Shown here: positions 37,516-49,661 of the stretch, piece after piece | Numbering within the stretch: the first letter of the stretch is position 1 | How the letters are laid out: each line of letters begins with the position of its first letter | From: Citrobacter sp. 18056 | GTDB lineage: Bacteria; Pseudomonadota; Gammaproteobacteria; Enterobacterales; Enterobacteriaceae | Length of the DNA stretch: 64,000 bases | Direction: 5' to 3' | Assembly: GCA_902706235.1 (NCBI GenBank) | Contig: CACSJR010000013.1 | Span: 106,482 to 170,481 of the forward strand | The notes under the pieces: generated by a model | Seen by the model: the letters and a program-made list of their open reading frames with translations, nothing else | The model's database searches: none | Told to the model about the DNA's origin: nothing | Program-made: the position numbers and the translations under genes

Positions 37516-38868
37516 GTGTTTATTGGTTTTGACTACGGTACGGCAAACTGTTCAGTGGCCGTGATGCGCGGTGATGCGCCGCAGCTTTTAACTCTCGAAA
37601 ACGGGAGCACACTGCTGCCCTCGATGCTCTGTGCGCCAACGCGTGAATCGGTCAGCGAATGGCTGTATCGCCAGCACGACGTTCCCGCGACCGGCACTGA
37701 AACCGAAGCGCTGCTGCGCCGGGCTATCCGCTACAACCGCGAAGAAGATATTGAGGTTCAGAGCAATAGCGTCCAGTTCGGTCTCGCGTCGCTGAAGCAG
37801 TACATCGACGATCCCGAAGAAGTGTACTTCGTCAAATCGCCAAAATCCTTCCTGGGCGCCAGCGGACTCAAGCCGCAGCAGGTTGCGCTGTTTGAAGACC
37901 TCGTATGCTCCATGATGCTGCACATTAAGCAGCAGGCAGAATCGCAACTATCAGAAAGCATTACTCAGGCGGTGATTGGGCGTCCGATTAACTTCCAGGG
38001 CCTCGGTGGCGATGACGCCAACGAACAGGCCCAGGGCATTCTGGAACGTGCCGCGCAGCGCGCCGGTTTCGCCGACGTGGTCTTCCAGTACGAGCCGGTT
38101 GCGGCGGGTCTGGATTTTGAAGCCACGCTGACCGCCGAAAAACGTGTGCTGGTTGTCGATATCGGCGGCGGTACCACCGACTGTTCCCTGCTGCTGATGG
38201 GGCCACAGTGGCGCGCTCGTCGTGAGCGTCAGGACAGCCTGCTCGGCCACAGTGGTTGCCGCGTAGGCGGTAACGATCTGGATATCGCGCTGGCATTTAA
38301 ATGCCTGATGCCGCTGCTCGGTATGGGCGGCGATACTGAAAAAGGTATCGCCCTGCCAGTATTGCCATGGTGGAATGCCGTCGCTATCAACGACGTTCCG
38401 GCGCAGACCGATTTCTACAGTGCCGCCAATGGCCGCATGCTGCGTGACCTGGTGCGTGATGCCCGCGATTCGGACAAAGTAAACCTGCTGCTGAAAACCT
38501 GGCAACAGCGCCTGAGCTATCGCCTGGTACGCAGTGCCGAAGAGAGCAAAATCGCCCTTTCAGACAAAGAAGATATCACTACCGCGCTGTCGTTTCTGAG
38601 CCCTGAACTCGCCGCAGACATCAACCAGATGGGTCTGGAAGCTGCGCTGAATCAGCCGTTAACCCGTATCCTTGAACAGGTACAACTGGCGCTGGATAAT
38701 GGTCGCGAAAAACCGGACGTCATCTACCTGACCGGCGGTAGCGCCCGTTCACCGCTGATCAAAAAAGCGCTGGCGCAGCAGCTGCCTGGGATTGAAATTG
38801 CCGGTGGCGATGATTTCGGCTCGGTCACGGCCGGTCTGGCGCGCTGGGCTCAGGTCATTTTTTCCTGA
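37516..38868 (+). CDS. yegD: Hsp70-like chaperone-related protein YegD
   Basis: An actin/Hsp70-fold ATPase of 450 residues lacking the substrate-binding and lid domains of DnaK. The phosphate loops are FIGFDYGTANCSVAV (residues 2-16) and VVDIGGGTTDCSLL, and the adenosine site is VIYLTGGSARSPLI. The GTG start at 37516 gives the same N-terminus and length as E. coli YegD. An upstream ATG (37450) would add 22 non-conserved residues. It is divergent from alkA. The function is unknown; the fold suggests a regulatory or chaperone-like ATPase. Confidence 0.92.
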   Translation: MFIGFDYGTANCSVAVMRGDAPQLLTLENGSTLLPSMLCAPTRESVSEWLYRQHDVPATGTETEALLRRAIRYNREEDIEVQSNSVQFGLASLKQYIDDPEEVYFVKSPKSFLGASGLKPQQVALFEDLVCSMMLHIKQQAESQLSESITQAVIGRPINFQGLGGDDANEQAQGILERAAQRAGFADVVFQYEPVAAGLDFEATLTAEKRVLVVDIGGGTTDCSLLLMGPQWRARRERQDSLLGHSGCRVGGNDLDIALAFKCLMPLLGMGGDTEKGIALPVLPWWNAVAINDVPAQTDFYSAANGRMLRDLVRDARDSDKVNLLLKTWQQRLSYRLVRSAEESKIALSDKEDITTALSFLSPELAADINQMGLEAALNQPLTRILEQVQLALDNGREKPDVIYLTGGSARSPLIKKALAQQLPGIEIAGGDDFGSVTAGLARWAQVIFS

Positions 38869-38931
38869 GTTTGCGAGCTGTCTCGTAAAGCGAGGATTGA
38901 CTTTGCTGCTTTTTCGACCTACCGTTGAAGG

Positions 38932-39075
38932 CAAAGGGCGAGGGAGGATGACTCCCCCCTCTGGTCTCTTAGTATGCTGGCAAGCTAATGACTAAGAGCA
39001 CGACCAGTATGATGACTACCTTCATCATATCCCTTTCCTTTTACAAAGCCCCAGCTTCGGTTGGGGCTTTCCCGT
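38932..39075 (+). ncRNA. sib: Sib (QUAD) antisense RNA, antitoxin of ibs
   Basis: Plus-strand small RNA complementary to the ibs toxin mRNA. The promoter is TTGACT (38897-38902), a 17-nt spacer and TACCGT (38920-38925), giving a start near 38932. The 5' part GGGAGGATGACTCCCC is the conserved Sib stem and the RNA crosses the whole ibs frame. It ends at an AAAGCCCCA/TGGGGCTTT hairpin (39045-39070) with a weak T-run. In E. coli one to five copies exist, two of them exactly between yegD and mdtA; here a single copy is seen. Confidence 0.9.
38969..39028 (-). CDS. ibs: Ibs-type small hydrophobic toxin
   Basis: A 19-residue peptide, MMKVVIILVVLLVISLPAY, encoded opposite the Sib RNA. It has the same length, MMK start, run of I/V/L and terminal AY as the E. 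coli Ibs toxins, which insert in the inner membrane and depolarise it when overproduced. AAGGAAAGGG just before the ATG is a strong ribosome site. In the family, Sib pairing with the mRNA blocks translation. It is too short for normal gene calling. Confidence 0.92.
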   Translation of the reverse strand: MMKVVIILVVLLVISLPAY

Positions 39076-39236
39076 TTTAGCCCCGTGCTAACATCCTTAT
39101 CAGCCTCAATTAACATTCAAATGTGGCCGCCGCCGACTGTAGCGTGCTCGTCACTTGCTTCGCACAAATTTTCGCCAACCCTGCGAGCAGCCTCGTAAAA
39201 CCCCCGTCATTCAGACGTTTCCAGACAGTACTTCAT

Positions 39237-39254
39237 ATTTCCTCCATCTTTCCG
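39237..39254 (+). promoter_or_regulatory. Possible BaeR box upstream of mdtA
   Basis: ATTTCCTCCATCTTTCCG keeps the CTCCAT core and flanking T-run of the published BaeR site (TTTTTCTCCATDATTGGC) but differs in the right half. It lies 63 nt before mdtA, the expected position for BaeSR activation. It is a pattern match only. The remaining 39076-39236 contains nothing recognisable. Confidence 0.4.
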
Positions 39255-39317
39255 GGGTGTTCCGTTACTAAACTAGTATCATTCCGTGAAAGTTTTCAGG
39301 ACGAGATACGTATAACG

Positions 39318-40559
39318 ATGAAAGGCAGCAATAAATCGCGTTGGTTAGTCGCGCTGGGTGTGGTGGTGATTGCAGGTGTCGCCGTGTATTTTTGGCACAA
39401 CAGCGGATCGTCTGATTCCGCGTCGTCTACTGCAGCACAGGGCCAGCATGCCGGTGGCGGTCGCCATGGCGGGCGTTTCAGCGGCGCCCTGGCTCCGGTT
39501 CAGGCGGCAACGGCCACCAGCGAAGCCGTGCCTCGCTACCTGACCGGGCTCGGCACCATCACCGCGGCAAACACGGTGACGGTCCACAGCCGGGTCAACG
39601 GCCAGCTGCTGGCGCTACACTTTCAGGAAGGTCAACAGGTGAAAGCCGGGGATCTACTGGCGGAAATCGATCCGAGCCAGTTCAACGTTGCTCTCGCACA
39701 GGCCCAGGGCCAGCTGGCAAAAGATAACGCCACGCTGTCCAATGCCCGCCGCGACCTGGCTCGCTACCAGCAGTTGGTCAAAACCAATCTCGTGTCTCGT
39801 CAGGAACTTGATACCCAACAATCGTTAGTCACCGAAAGCTTAGGCACCGTGAAAGCGGATGAAGCCGCCGTCGCCAGCGCGCAATTGCAACTCGACTGGA
39901 CGCGCATCACCGCGCCGATTGACGGCCGCGTGGGCCTGAAACAGGTCGATATCGGTAACCAGATTTCCACCAGCGATACCACCGGGATCGTGGTGCTGAC
40001 ACAAACCCATCCGATTGACCTGATTTTCACCCTGCCGGAAAACGACATCGCCACGATAGTGAAAGCGCAAAAAGCCGGGCAAAACCTGACCGTCGAAGCC
40101 TGGGACCGTACCAACAAACAGAAGCTGAGTAGCGGTTCGCTGCTGAGTCTGGATAACCAGATTGACGCCACCACGGGCACCATCAAGCTGAAAGCGCGCT
40201 TCAACAACATGGACGACGCGCTGTTCCCGAACCAGTTCGTTAACGCACGTCTGTTGGTGGATACCGAGCAGAACGCGGTCGTCATTCCTGCCGCTGCGCT
40301 GCAAATGGGCAACGAAGGCAACTTCGTATGGGTGCTGAACGATGACAACAAAGTCAGCAAACACATCGTGGTGCCGGGTATTCAGGACAGCCAAAAAGTG
40401 GTTATCACGGCAGGGCTTTCCGCGGGCGATAAAGTGGTCACCGACGGGATTGACCGTCTGACCGAAGGGGCGAAAGTCGAAGTGGTTGAAGCCCACGACG
40501 CAACCACAGAACAAAAACCGACGCCTGAGCAAAGCGGCAAAAAAGGAGTTCGCTCCTGA
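39318..40559 (+). CDS. mdtA: MdtA, periplasmic adaptor of the MdtABC efflux pump
   Basis: Membrane-fusion protein linking the MdtBC inner-membrane pump to TolC. The ATG at 39318 gives [20 protein letters not shown], a single N-terminal anchor like E. coli MdtA, and 413 residues. An in-frame start at 39123 would place the true N-terminus inside a 65-residue non-conserved extension. It shows the lipoyl halves ([20 protein letters not shown] and [13 protein letters not shown]) flanking a coiled-coil hairpin, then a beta-barrel. It overlaps mdtB by one base (TGATG). Confidence 0.95.
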   Translation: MKGSNKSRWLVALGVVVIAGVAVYFWHNSGSSDSASSTAAQGQHAGGGRHGGRFSGALAPVQAATATSEAVPRYLTGLGTITAANTVTVHSRVNGQLLALHFQEGQQVKAGDLLAEIDPSQFNVALAQAQGQLAKDNATLSNARRDLARYQQLVKTNLVSRQELDTQQSLVTESLGTVKADEAAVASAQLQLDWTRITAPIDGRVGLKQVDIGNQISTSDTTGIVVLTQTHPIDLIFTLPENDIATIVKAQKAGQNLTVEAWDRTNKQKLSSGSLLSLDNQIDATTGTIKLKARFNNMDDALFPNQFVNARLLVDTEQNAVVIPAAALQMGNEGNFVWVLNDDNKVSKHIVVPGIQDSQKVVITAGLSAGDKVVTDGIDRLTEGAKVEVVEAHDATTEQKPTPEQSGKKGVRS

Positions 40560-43500
40560 TGCACGTTTTACCTCCTGGCAATACGGGCGGGCCGTCACGT
40601 CTGTTTATCCTGCGCCCGGTCGCCACCACGCTGATGATGGTGGCGATTCTGCTCGCGGGGATTATCGGCTACCGTTTTTTGCCGGTCTCCGCCCTGCCTG
40701 AAGTTGATTATCCGACCATCCAGGTGGTCACGCTGTACCCTGGTGCCAGCCCGGATGTCGTCACCTCGTCGATCACCGCGCCGCTTGAGCGCCAGTTCGG
40801 GCAGATGTCCGGCCTGAAACAGATGTCCTCCCAGAGCGCAGGCGGTGCGTCGGTGGTGACGCTGCAGTTCCAGCTTGAACTGTCGCTGGACGTCGCCGAG
40901 CAGGAAGTACAGGCCGCCATCAACGCCGCCACCAACCTGCTGCCGAACGATTTGCCTAACCCGCCGGTGTACAGCAAGGTCAACCCGGCGGATCCGCCGA
41001 TCATGACCCTCGCCGTTACCTCATCAGCCCTGCCGATGACGCAGGTTGAAGACATGGTAGAAACCCGCGTCGCGCAGAAAATTTCCCAGGTGTCCGGCGT
41101 CGGTCTGGTGACCCTCGCGGGCGGTCAGCGTCCGGCCGTGCGCGTGAAGCTGAATGCTCAGGCTATTGCGGCTCTTGGGCTGACCAGCGAAACCGTGCGC
41201 ACCGCCATCACCGGCGCTAACGTCAACTCGGCGAAGGGTAGCCTCGATGGCCCAACCCGCGCGGTGACGCTTTCCGCCAACGACCAGATGCAGTCCGCCG
41301 AAGAGTATCGCAAGCTGATTATCGCTTACCAAAATGGTGCGCCGGTGCGCCTGGGCGATGTGGCGACCGTTGAGCAAGGGGCAGAAAATACCTGGCTTGG
41401 CGCATGGGCCAATAAGCAGCAGGCGATTGTGATGAACGTCCAGCGTCAGCCGGGTGCAAACATTATTTCTACCGCCGACAGTATTCGCCAGATGCTGCCA
41501 CAGCTCACCAGTAGCCTGCCGAAATCGGTGCAGGTGAAGGTTCTGTCTGACCGCACCAACAACATTCGCGCGTCGGTCAATGACACCCAGTTCGAGCTGA
41601 TGCTGGCCATCGCCCTGGTCGTGATGATCATCTATCTGTTCCTGCGCAACGTTCCAGCGACCATTATTCCCGCCGTGGCGGTGCCGCTGTCGCTGGTCGG
41701 CACCTTCGCGGTGATGGTGTTCCTCGATTTTTCAATTAACAACCTGACGCTGATGGCGCTGACCATCGCCACCGGGTTCGTGGTCGATGATGCGATCGTG
41801 GTTATCGAGAACATCTCACGCTATATCGAGAAAGGTGAAAACCCGATGGCCGCCGCGCTGAAGGGTGCGGGTGAAATCGGCTTTACCATTATCTCCCTGA
41901 CCTTCTCGCTGATTGCGGTGCTTATCCCGCTGCTGTTTATGGGCGATATCGTTGGGCGTCTGTTCCGAGAATTTGCCGTCACGCTTGCCGTCGCGATATT
42001 AATTTCTGCCATTGTCTCGCTGACACTGACGCCGATGATGTGTGCGCGCATGCTGAGCCATGAATCCCTGCGCAAGCAGAACCGCTTTTCTCAGGCCAGC
42101 GAACGTTTCTTTGAGCGGGTGATTGCCGCTTACGGACGGATGCTCACCAAAGTGCTCAACCACCCCTGGCTGACGCTCGGCGTGGCGCTCAGTACCCTGG
42201 CGCTGTCGATTCTGCTGTGGGTGTTTATCCCCAAAGGCTTCTTCCCGATTCAGGATAACGGCATTATTCAGGGCACCTTGCAGGCCCCGCAGTCCGCGTC
42301 GTTTGCCAGCATGGCGCAGCGACAGGAGCAGGTTTCTGACATCATTCTGAAAGACCCGGCGGTGGAAAGCCTGACCTCATTCGTGGGCGTCGACGGCACC
42401 AACCCGGCGCTGAACAGCGCACGTCTGCAAATTAACCTTAAGCCGCTCGCTGACCGTGACGATCGCGTGCAGAAGGTGATTCGCCGTCTGCAGCACTCCA
42501 TTGACCGCGTGCCGGGCATCGCGCTTTATTTGCAGCCGACGCAGGATCTCACCATCGATACCACCGTCAGCCGCACGCAGTACCAGTTCAGCCTGCAGGC
42601 CAACTCGCTCGATGCGCTCAGTGAATGGGTGCCGCAGCTGATGGCGAAACTTCAGACCTTGCCGCAGCTGGAAGACGTCAGCAGTGACTGGCAGGACAAA
42701 GGTTTGTCGGCGTACGTGAACGTTGACCGCGACAGCGCCAGCCGGCTGGGGATCAGCATGGCGGATGTCGATAACGCGCTGTATAACGCGTTTGGACAAC
42801 GGCTGATTTCCACCATTTACACCCAGTCCAACCAGTACCGCGTGGTGCTGGAACACGACATCAGCGACACGCCAGGGCTGTCGGCGCTGGATAATATCCG
42901 CATCACCAGCAGCAGCGGCGGCGTTGTGCCGCTGAATACCATCGCCAAAGTTGAAGAACGTTTTGCACCGCTGTCGATTAATCACCTCGACCAGTTCCCG
43001 GTGACCACGATTTCCTTCAACGTGGCACAGGATTCCTCGCTGGGTGACGCGGTGCAGGCTATTACCGACGCGGAAAAAACACTAAACCTGCCGACCGATA
43101 TCCGCACCGAATTCCAGGGCAGCTCCCTCGCCTTCCAGGCCGCGCTGGGCAGCACCGTTTGGCTGGTGCTGGCAGCGGTGGTCGCGATGTACATCGTGCT
43201 CGGCATTTTGTATGAGAGCTTCATCCACCCGATTACCATTCTCTCGACCCTGCCGACCGCGGGTGTGGGCGCGCTGCTGGCGCTGTGGGTATCGGGCAGC
43301 GAGCTCGACGTCATCGCCATCATCGGGATAATCCTGCTGATAGGCATCGTGAAGAAGAATGCGATCATGATGATCGACTTTGCGCTGGCCGCCGAACGTG
43401 AACAGGGAATGCCGCCGCGCGAAGCCATTTATCAGGCTTGTCTGCTGCGTTTCCGCCCGATCCTGATGACCACCCTTGCCGCGCTGCTCGGCGCGCTGCC

Positions 43501-43681
43501 GCTGATGCTCAGCACCGGCGTCGGCGCAGAGCTACGTCGTCCGCTGGGGGTAGGCATGGTCGGCGGTTTGCTGGTGAGCCAGGTACTGACGCTGTTTACC
43601 ACACCGGTGATTTACCTGCTGTTTGACCGCCTGTCGCTGTACCTGAAAAGCCGACTACCCGCGCGTGAAGAGGAGGCGTAA
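40559..43681 (+). CDS. mdtB: MdtB, RND multidrug efflux subunit
   Basis: Inner-membrane resistance-nodulation-division transporter, 1040 residues as in E. coli. It forms a B2C heterotrimer with MdtC that exports bile salts, novobiocin and other compounds. It has 12 membrane helices with two large periplasmic loops. Helix 4 carries the proton-relay pair in [16 protein letters not shown] (near residue 410). It overlaps mdtA and is followed immediately by mdtC. Confidence 0.97.
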   Translation: MHVLPPGNTGGPSRLFILRPVATTLMMVAILLAGIIGYRFLPVSALPEVDYPTIQVVTLYPGASPDVVTSSITAPLERQFGQMSGLKQMSSQSAGGASVVTLQFQLELSLDVAEQEVQAAINAATNLLPNDLPNPPVYSKVNPADPPIMTLAVTSSALPMTQVEDMVETRVAQKISQVSGVGLVTLAGGQRPAVRVKLNAQAIAALGLTSETVRTAITGANVNSAKGSLDGPTRAVTLSANDQMQSAEEYRKLIIAYQNGAPVRLGDVATVEQGAENTWLGAWANKQQAIVMNVQRQPGANIISTADSIRQMLPQLTSSLPKSVQVKVLSDRTNNIRASVNDTQFELMLAIALVVMIIYLFLRNVPATIIPAVAVPLSLVGTFAVMVFLDFSINNLTLMALTIATGFVVDDAIVVIENISRYIEKGENPMAAALKGAGEIGFTIISLTFSLIAVLIPLLFMGDIVGRLFREFAVTLAVAILISAIVSLTLTPMMCARMLSHESLRKQNRFSQASERFFERVIAAYGRMLTKVLNHPWLTLGVALSTLALSILLWVFIPKGFFPIQDNGIIQGTLQAPQSASFASMAQRQEQVSDIILKDPAVESLTSFVGVDGTNPALNSARLQINLKPLADRDDRVQKVIRRLQHSIDRVPGIALYLQPTQDLTIDTTVSRTQYQFSLQANSLDALSEWVPQLMAKLQTLPQLEDVSSDWQDKGLSAYVNVDRDSASRLGISMADVDNALYNAFGQRLISTIYTQSNQYRVVLEHDISDTPGLSALDNIRITSSSGGVVPLNTIAKVEERFAPLSINHLDQFPVTTISFNVAQDSSLGDAVQAITDAEKTLNLPTDIRTEFQGSSLAFQAALGSTVWLVLAAVVAMYIVLGILYESFIHPITILSTLPTAGVGALLALWVSGSELDVIAIIGIILLIGIVKKNAIMMIDFALAAEREQGMPPREAIYQACLLRFRPILMTTLAALLGALPLMLSTGVGAELRRPLGVGMVGGLLVSQVLTLFTTPVIYLLFDRLSLYLKSRLPAREEEA

Positions 43682-46600
43682 GTGAAGTTTTTCGCCCTCT
43701 TCATTTACCGCCCGGTGGCGACGATGTTGATTTCACTCGCCATCACCCTGTGCGGCGTGCTCGGCTTCCAGCTGCTGCCGGTCGCCCCGCTGCCGCAGGT
43801 TGATTACCCGGTGATCATGGTCAGCGCCTCGCTGCCGGGTGCGGCACCGGAAACCATGGCCTCGTCGGTGGCAACGCCGCTTGAACGCTCACTCGGACGC
43901 ATCGCCGGGGTCAACGAAATGACCTCCATGAGTTCGCTTGGCAGCACGCGTATCATTTTGCAGTTTGATTTTGACCGCGACATCAACGGCGCAGCGCGTG
44001 ACGTGCAGGCCGCCATCAATGCTGCGCAAAGCCTGCTGCCCACCGGAATGCCGAGCCGCCCGACCTATCGCAAAGCAAACCCGTCGGATGCGCCCATCAT
44101 GATTTTGACGCTGACCTCGGACACCTATTCTCAGGGCCAGCTGTACGACTACGCCTCCACGCAGCTGGCACAAACCATCTCGCAAATCGACGGCGTGGGC
44201 GATGTGGATATTGGCGGCAGCTCCCTGCCCGCGGTGCGCGTGGACCTCAATCCACAGGCGCTGTTTAACCAGGGCGTGTCGCTGGACGACGTGCGTTCCG
44301 CCATCAACGATGCCAACGTGCGTAACCCGCAGGGGGCGATTGAAAGCCAGGGTCAGCGCTGGCAACTGGCGACCAACGACGAGCTGAAAACGGCGGAAGA
44401 ATACAAGCCGCTGATCATTCACTACAACAACGGTTCTGCGGTGCGGCTAAGCGACGTGGCCAACGTCTCAGACTCAGTGCAGGACGTGCGTAACGCCGGG
44501 ATGACCAACGCCAAACCGGCGATTTTGCTGATGATCCGCAAATTGCCGGAAGCCAATATTATTCAGACCGTGGACGCGATCCGCACGCAGCTGCCGGAGT
44601 TGAAAGAGACCATTCCGGCGGCTATCGATATGCAAATTGCCCAGGACCGCTCGCCAACTATTCGCGCTTCGCTCGAAGAAGTCGAGCAAACGCTGGTGAT
44701 TTCCGTTGGGCTGGTGATTCTGGTGGTCTTCCTGTTTCTGCGTTCGGGCCGCGCCACGATTATTCCCGCCGTGGCGGTGCCGGTTTCGCTGATAGGCACA
44801 TTTGCCGCCATGTATTTGTGTGGCTTCAGCCTCAACAACCTGTCGCTGATGGCGCTGACCATCGCCACCGGGTTTGTGGTCGATGACGCCATCGTGGTGC
44901 TGGAAAATATTTCGCGCCATCTGGAAGCGGGTATGAAGCCGTTGCAGGCCGCGCTTCAGGGCAGCCGCGAAGTTGGCTTCACCGTGCTGTCGATGAGCCT
45001 GTCACTGGTGGCGGTATTCCTGCCGCTGTTGCTGATGGGCGGGCTGCCTGGCCGCCTGCTGCGCGAGTTTGCGGTCACGCTGTCGGTGGCGATTGGTATT
45101 TCGCTGGCGGTATCGCTGACGCTCACGCCGATGATGTGCGGCTGGATGCTGAAAGCGTCCCGTGGTCACGAGCCCACCCGCGATCGCGGCTTTGGTCGTT
45201 TGCTGGTGGCCATGCAGCGCGGTTACGGCAAATCGCTGAAATGGGTGCTGAATCACGCGCGCCTGGTCGGCGTGGTGCTGCTCGCCACCATCGCGCTGAA
45301 CGTCTGGCTGTATATCTCCATTCCAAAAACCTTCTTCCCGGAGCAGGACACCGGCGTAGTGATGGGTAACATTCAGGCTGACCAGAGCATTTCGTTCCAG
45401 GCGATGCGCGGCAAATTGCAGGACTTCATGAAAATCATTCGTGAAGACAAAGCCGTGGATAATGTCACTGGCTTTACCGGCGGTTCACGGGTCAACAGCG
45501 GGATGATGTTTATCACCCTCAAGCCGCGCGGCGAGCGCAACGAAACAGCGCAGCAGGTCATCGACCGTCTGCGTAAAAAACTCGCCAAAGAGCCTGGTGC
45601 GAATCTGTTTTTAATGGCGGTACAGGATATCCGCGTCGGCGGACGCCAGGCCAATGCCGGTTATCAGTACACGCTGCTGTCGGATAATCTCGCCGACCTG
45701 CGAGAGTGGACACCTAAAATCACCGCCGCGCTGGCGAAGCTGCCCGATCAACTGGCGGACGTGAACTCCGATCAGCAGGATAACGGCGCCGAAATGGATT
45801 TGGTTTACGACCGAGAGACCATGTCGCGGCTCGGCATAAACGTTGAAGATGCCAACAGCCTGCTGAATAACGCCTTCGGCCAGCGGCAGATTTCCACTAT
45901 TTATCAGCCGCTGAACCAGTACAAAGTGGTGATGGGCGTCGACCCGGTTTACACCCAGGACATCAGCGCCCTGGACCAGATGTTCGTGATTAACAGCGAC
46001 GGCAAAGCGATTCCGCTCTCTTACTTTGCCAAATGGCAGCCCGCCAACGCGCCGCTGTCGGTGAACCATCAGGGACTGTCGGCGGCCTCGACGGTGTCCT
46101 TCAACCTGCCGACCGGTAAATCGTTGTCGGAAGCCAGTGACGTTATCGACAAAACCATGACCCAGCTTGGCGTGCCGCCGACCATTCGCGGTAGCTTTGC
46201 CGGTACGGCGCAGGTGTTCCAGCAGACTATGAACTCGCAGGTGATCCTGATTCTGGCGGCCATCGCCACGGTCTACATCGTACTCGGGATATTGTATGAG
46301 AGTTACGTTCACCCGCTGACCATTCTGTCGACGCTGCCTTCCGCCGGAGTCGGTGCGCTGCTGGCACTGGAATTATTCGGCGCGCCGTTCAGCCTGATTG
46401 CGTTAATCGGTATCATGCTCTTAATAGGCATCGTGAAGAAAAACGCCATCATGATGGTCGACTTCGCCCTTGAGGCGCAGCGCAACGGTAATCTGTCGCC
46501 GGAAGAAGCCATTTTCCAGGCCTGTTTGCTGCGTTTCAGACCGATAATGATGACCACGCTGGCGGCGCTGTTTGGGGCGCTACCGCTGGTGCTTTCGGGC

Positions 46601-46768
46601 GGTGATGGCTCCGAATTGCGCCAGCCGCTGGGGATAACCATCGTCGGCGGTCTGGTGGTGAGTCAGTTGTTAACGCTGTACACCACCCCGGTGGTGTACC
46701 TGTTCTTCGACCGTCTGCGACTGCGTTTTACGCGTAAGAGCCAGGCCCTGGTTCCAAATGGCAAATAA
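43682..46768 (+). CDS. mdtC: MdtC, RND multidrug efflux subunit
   Basis: Second RND subunit, 1028 residues, starting with GTG directly after the mdtB TAA. It shows about the same architecture as MdtB with which it clearly arose by tandem duplication. The relay motif [16 protein letters not shown] is intact, and [20 protein letters not shown] near helix 11 is family-typical. In E. coli proton translocation by MdtB and drug binding by MdtC are thought to be divided between the subunits. Confidence 0.97.
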   Translation: MKFFALFIYRPVATMLISLAITLCGVLGFQLLPVAPLPQVDYPVIMVSASLPGAAPETMASSVATPLERSLGRIAGVNEMTSMSSLGSTRIILQFDFDRDINGAARDVQAAINAAQSLLPTGMPSRPTYRKANPSDAPIMILTLTSDTYSQGQLYDYASTQLAQTISQIDGVGDVDIGGSSLPAVRVDLNPQALFNQGVSLDDVRSAINDANVRNPQGAIESQGQRWQLATNDELKTAEEYKPLIIHYNNGSAVRLSDVANVSDSVQDVRNAGMTNAKPAILLMIRKLPEANIIQTVDAIRTQLPELKETIPAAIDMQIAQDRSPTIRASLEEVEQTLVISVGLVILVVFLFLRSGRATIIPAVAVPVSLIGTFAAMYLCGFSLNNLSLMALTIATGFVVDDAIVVLENISRHLEAGMKPLQAALQGSREVGFTVLSMSLSLVAVFLPLLLMGGLPGRLLREFAVTLSVAIGISLAVSLTLTPMMCGWMLKASRGHEPTRDRGFGRLLVAMQRGYGKSLKWVLNHARLVGVVLLATIALNVWLYISIPKTFFPEQDTGVVMGNIQADQSISFQAMRGKLQDFMKIIREDKAVDNVTGFTGGSRVNSGMMFITLKPRGERNETAQQVIDRLRKKLAKEPGANLFLMAVQDIRVGGRQANAGYQYTLLSDNLADLREWTPKITAALAKLPDQLADVNSDQQDNGAEMDLVYDRETMSRLGINVEDANSLLNNAFGQRQISTIYQPLNQYKVVMGVDPVYTQDISALDQMFVINSDGKAIPLSYFAKWQPANAPLSVNHQGLSAASTVSFNLPTGKSLSEASDVIDKTMTQLGVPPTIRGSFAGTAQVFQQTMNSQVILILAAIATVYIVLGILYESYVHPLTILSTLPSAGVGALLALELFGAPFSLIALIGIMLLIGIVKKNAIMMVDFALEAQRNGNLSPEEAIFQACLLRFRPIMMTTLAALFGALPLVLSGGDGSELRQPLGITIVGGLVVSQLLTLYTTPVVYLFFDRLRLRFTRKSQALVPNGK

Positions 46769-46821
46769 AAGAGCCCTAATGGGCCAGGATCTCATTCTCG
46801 TCAACCGATAACAGAGTCATT

Positions 46822-48237
46822 ATGGAAGAGCTGCCTGCCAGCGTGCGCTGGCAACTGTGGATTGTGGCGTTCGGCTTCTTTATGCAGGCGCTGGATACCA
46901 CCATCGTCAATACCGCCCTGCCCTCAATGGCAAAAAGCCTCGGGGAAAGTCCGCTGCACATGCACATGGTGGTGGTTGCCTACGTGCTGACGGTGGCGGT
47001 AATGCTGCCCGCCAGTGGCTGGCTGGCGGACCGGGTCGGCGTGCGCAATATCTTCTTTACCGCCATCGTGCTGTTCACCGCGGGTTCGGTATTTTGTGCC
47101 AGCGCCAACACGCTTAACGAGCTGGTGATGGCGCGCGTATTACAGGGTGTCGGTGGCGCAATGATGGTGCCGGTTGGCAGGCTGACGGTGATGAAAATCG
47201 TCCCACGCTCGCAGTACATGGCGGCGATGACCTTTGTCACCATTCCCGGCCAGGTCGGGCCATTACTCGGCCCGGCGCTCGGCGGGATCCTGGTGGAATA
47301 CGCCTCCTGGCACTGGATTTTCCTGATCAACATTCCGGTCGGCATTGTCGGGGCGATAGCCACGCTATGGCTGATGCCAAACTACACCATGCAGACCCGG
47401 CGTTTTGATATTTCAGGTTTTATTATGCTGGCGCTGGGAATGGCGACACTCACCCTCGCGCTCGACGGGCAGCGCGGGCTGGGCATTTCATCGCTGACCC
47501 TGGCGGGGCTTATCGCTGTCGGCGCGCTGTCGCTGCTGTTTTATCTCTGGCACGCGCGCAAAAATGACAACGCGCTGTTCAGCCTCAATTTATTCAACAC
47601 CCGCACCTTCTCGCTCGGGCTGACGGGCAGTTTCGCCGGACGCATCGGCAGCGGAATGTTGCCGTTTATCACTCCGGTCTTTTTGCAGATTGGCCTTGGT
47701 TTTTCACCGTTCCATGCCGGGCTGATGATGATCCCGATGGTGCTCGGCAGCATGGGCATGAAGCGCATAGTGGTACAGGTGGTGAACCGCTTTGGCTATC
47801 GCCGGGTGCTTATCTGCGCCACGCTGGGCCTCGCGCTCATCAGCCTGTTGTTTATGACGGTCGCGCTGATGGGCTGGTACTGGCTGCTGCCGCTGGTGCT
47901 GTTCCTGCAAGGGATGATTAACTCCAGCCGCTTCTCGTCCATGAATACGATGACGCTGAAAGATTTGCCGGATGACCTCGCCAGCAGCGGGAACAGCATG
48001 TTGTCGATGGTGATGCAGCTGTCGATGAGTATCGGCGTCACGGTGGCGGGCCTGCTGCTCGGGATGTACGGCCAGAATCATATCAGCATCGACAGCGCGG
48101 GTTCCCATCAGGTCTTTTTGTATACCTACCTCAGCATGGCGGTCATCATCGCACTTCCGGCGTTGATTTTTGCCCGTGTGCCTGACGACATCAGCAAAAA
48201 CGTAATTATTGCACGACGCAAAAGGAGCAAGCCGTGA
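46822..48237 (+). CDS. mdtD: MdtD (MFS, DHA2) transporter of the mdt operon
   Basis: A 14-helix major-facilitator protein of 471 residues. It has the drug:H+ antiporter motif [12 protein letters not shown] and motif [14 protein letters not shown]. In E. coli it does not contribute to the MdtABC drug phenotype; an iron-citrate or other export role has been proposed. It lies 53 nt after mdtC and its stop overlaps the baeS GTG (GTGA). Confidence 0.95.
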   Translation: MEELPASVRWQLWIVAFGFFMQALDTTIVNTALPSMAKSLGESPLHMHMVVVAYVLTVAVMLPASGWLADRVGVRNIFFTAIVLFTAGSVFCASANTLNELVMARVLQGVGGAMMVPVGRLTVMKIVPRSQYMAAMTFVTIPGQVGPLLGPALGGILVEYASWHWIFLINIPVGIVGAIATLWLMPNYTMQTRRFDISGFIMLALGMATLTLALDGQRGLGISSLTLAGLIAVGALSLLFYLWHARKNDNALFSLNLFNTRTFSLGLTGSFAGRIGSGMLPFITPVFLQIGLGFSPFHAGLMMIPMVLGSMGMKRIVVQVVNRFGYRRVLICATLGLALISLLFMTVALMGWYWLLPLVLFLQGMINSSRFSSMNTMTLKDLPDDLASSGNSMLSMVMQLSMSIGVTVAGLLLGMYGQNHISIDSAGSHQVFLYTYLSMAVIIALPALIFARVPDDISKNVIIARRKRSKP

Positions 48238-49661
48238 AAGTCTGGCGCCCCGGCATTACTGGAAAACTGTTCCTCGCCATCCTCACCACCTGCATCGTGC
48301 TGCTGATCAGCATGCACTGGGCGGTGCGACTGAGCTTTGAGCACGGCTTCATCGACTATATCAAGCGCGGTAACGAACAGCGGCTACAGATGCTGAGTGA
48401 TGCCCTCGCGGAGCAGTACGCCACCCACGATAACAACTGGAAATTCCTGCGCGGCAACGATCGGTTTGTGTTTCAAATCCTGCGCTCATTCGAACACGAT
48501 GCTTCTGACGATAAGCATGGCCCCGATGACCGAGGTGGACCGCCAGATATGCCGCCTCATGGCTGGCGCACCCGGTTCTGGGTTATCGATCAGCATGCCA
48601 AAGTGATGGTCGGCCCGCGCTCCCCTGTGCCGCCGGACGGCACCCGCCGCGGCATTCTGGTGAATGGTGTGGAAGTGGGCGCGGTCATCGCCTCCCCTGT
48701 CGAACGTTTGACCCGTAACACCGATATTAATTTCGACCGCCAGCAGCGGCGCTCAAGCTGGATGATTGTAGTACTGTCGACGCTGCTGGCGGCGCTGGCG
48801 ACGTTCCCGCTGGCGCGCGGACTGCTGGCTCCGGTCAAACGTCTGGTAGAAGGCACGCACAAGCTGGCTGCCGGGGACTTCTCGACCCGCGTGACCGCCA
48901 CCGGGTCGGATGAACTGGGGCGTCTTGGGCAGGACTTTAACCAGCTCGCCAGCACGCTGGAGCGCAATCAACAAATGCGCCGTGACTTTATGGCCGATAT
49001 TTCCCACGAGCTACGCACCCCGCTGGCGGTGTTACGCGGTGAGCTGGAGGCGATTCAGGACGGCGTGCGCAAATTCACCCCGGAATCCGTGGCCTCGTTG
49101 CAGGCGGAAGTCGGCACCCTGACCAAACTGGTCGACGACTTGCATCAGCTTTCTATGTCCGACGAAGGCGCGCTGGCGTACCAGAAAACCTCCGTCGATA
49201 TTATCTCTTTGCTGGAAATGGCCGCGGGGGCCTTCCGCGAACGCTTCGCCAGCCGTGGGCTGTCCATCCGTCTCAAGCTACCGGAGAGCGCCACCGTATT
49301 CGGCGACCGCGACCGACTGATGCAGCTGTTTAACAACCTGCTGGAAAACAGCCTGCGCTACACCGATAGCGGCGGACAGCTGCACATTTCAGCCGAAAAA
49401 TCCGCGCATAACCTGACCCTGGCCTTTGCCGACAGCGCGCCGGGCGTCACCGACGACCAGCTGACGATGCTCTGCGAACGCTTCTACCGCACCGAAGGAT
49501 CGCGCAACCGGGCCAGCGGCGGCTCAGGATTAGGCCTGGCGATTTGCGTCAATATCGTCGCCGCACACGGCGGCACGCTGAGTGCCGGGCATTCGCCTTT
49601 TGGCGGGGTAAGCATTAAAGTAGAACTCCCTCTGGACCGCGATTTACCAGGAGCCGTATGA
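48234..49661 (+). CDS. baeS: BaeS, envelope-stress sensor histidine kinase
   Basis: Inner-membrane sensor kinase of 475 residues. It has two membrane helices (about 12-32 and 170-190) around a periplasmic sensor domain that contains an unusual H-, D- and P-rich segment ([19 protein letters not shown], about 92-110) longer than in E. coli. HAMP is followed by the H-box [10 protein letters not shown] with the phosphoacceptor His258. N, G1 and G2 ATP-binding boxes follow ([19 protein letters not shown]). It responds to envelope damage, indole, flavonoids and zinc in E. coli. Confidence 0.95.
   Translation: MKVWRPGITGKLFLAILTTCIVLLISMHWAVRLSFEHGFIDYIKRGNEQRLQMLSDALAEQYATHDNNWKFLRGNDRFVFQILRSFEHDASDDKHGPDDRGGPPDMPPHGWRTRFWVIDQHAKVMVGPRSPVPPDGTRRGILVNGVEVGAVIASPVERLTRNTDINFDRQQRRSSWMIVVLSTLLAALATFPLARGLLAPVKRLVEGTHKLAAGDFSTRVTATGSDELGRLGQDFNQLASTLERNQQMRRDFMADISHELRTPLAVLRGELEAIQDGVRKFTPESVASLQAEVGTLTKLVDDLHQLSMSDEGALAYQKTSVDIISLLEMAAGAFRERFASRGLSIRLKLPESATVFGDRDRLMQLFNNLLENSLRYTDSGGQLHISAEKSAHNLTLAFADSAPGVTDDQLTMLCERFYRTEGSRNRASGGSGLGLAICVNIVAAHGGTLSAGHSPFGGVSIKVELPLDRDLPGAV

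Noticed and set aside
39123..39317. In-frame N-terminal extension of mdtA
   Set aside because: It would add 65 residues that are not in MdtA; the ATG at 39318 starts a normal membrane anchor.
39076..39317. Second sib/ibs copy, as in E. coli sibA/sibB
   Set aside because: No second MMK...AY peptide or Sib stem could be found in this interval.
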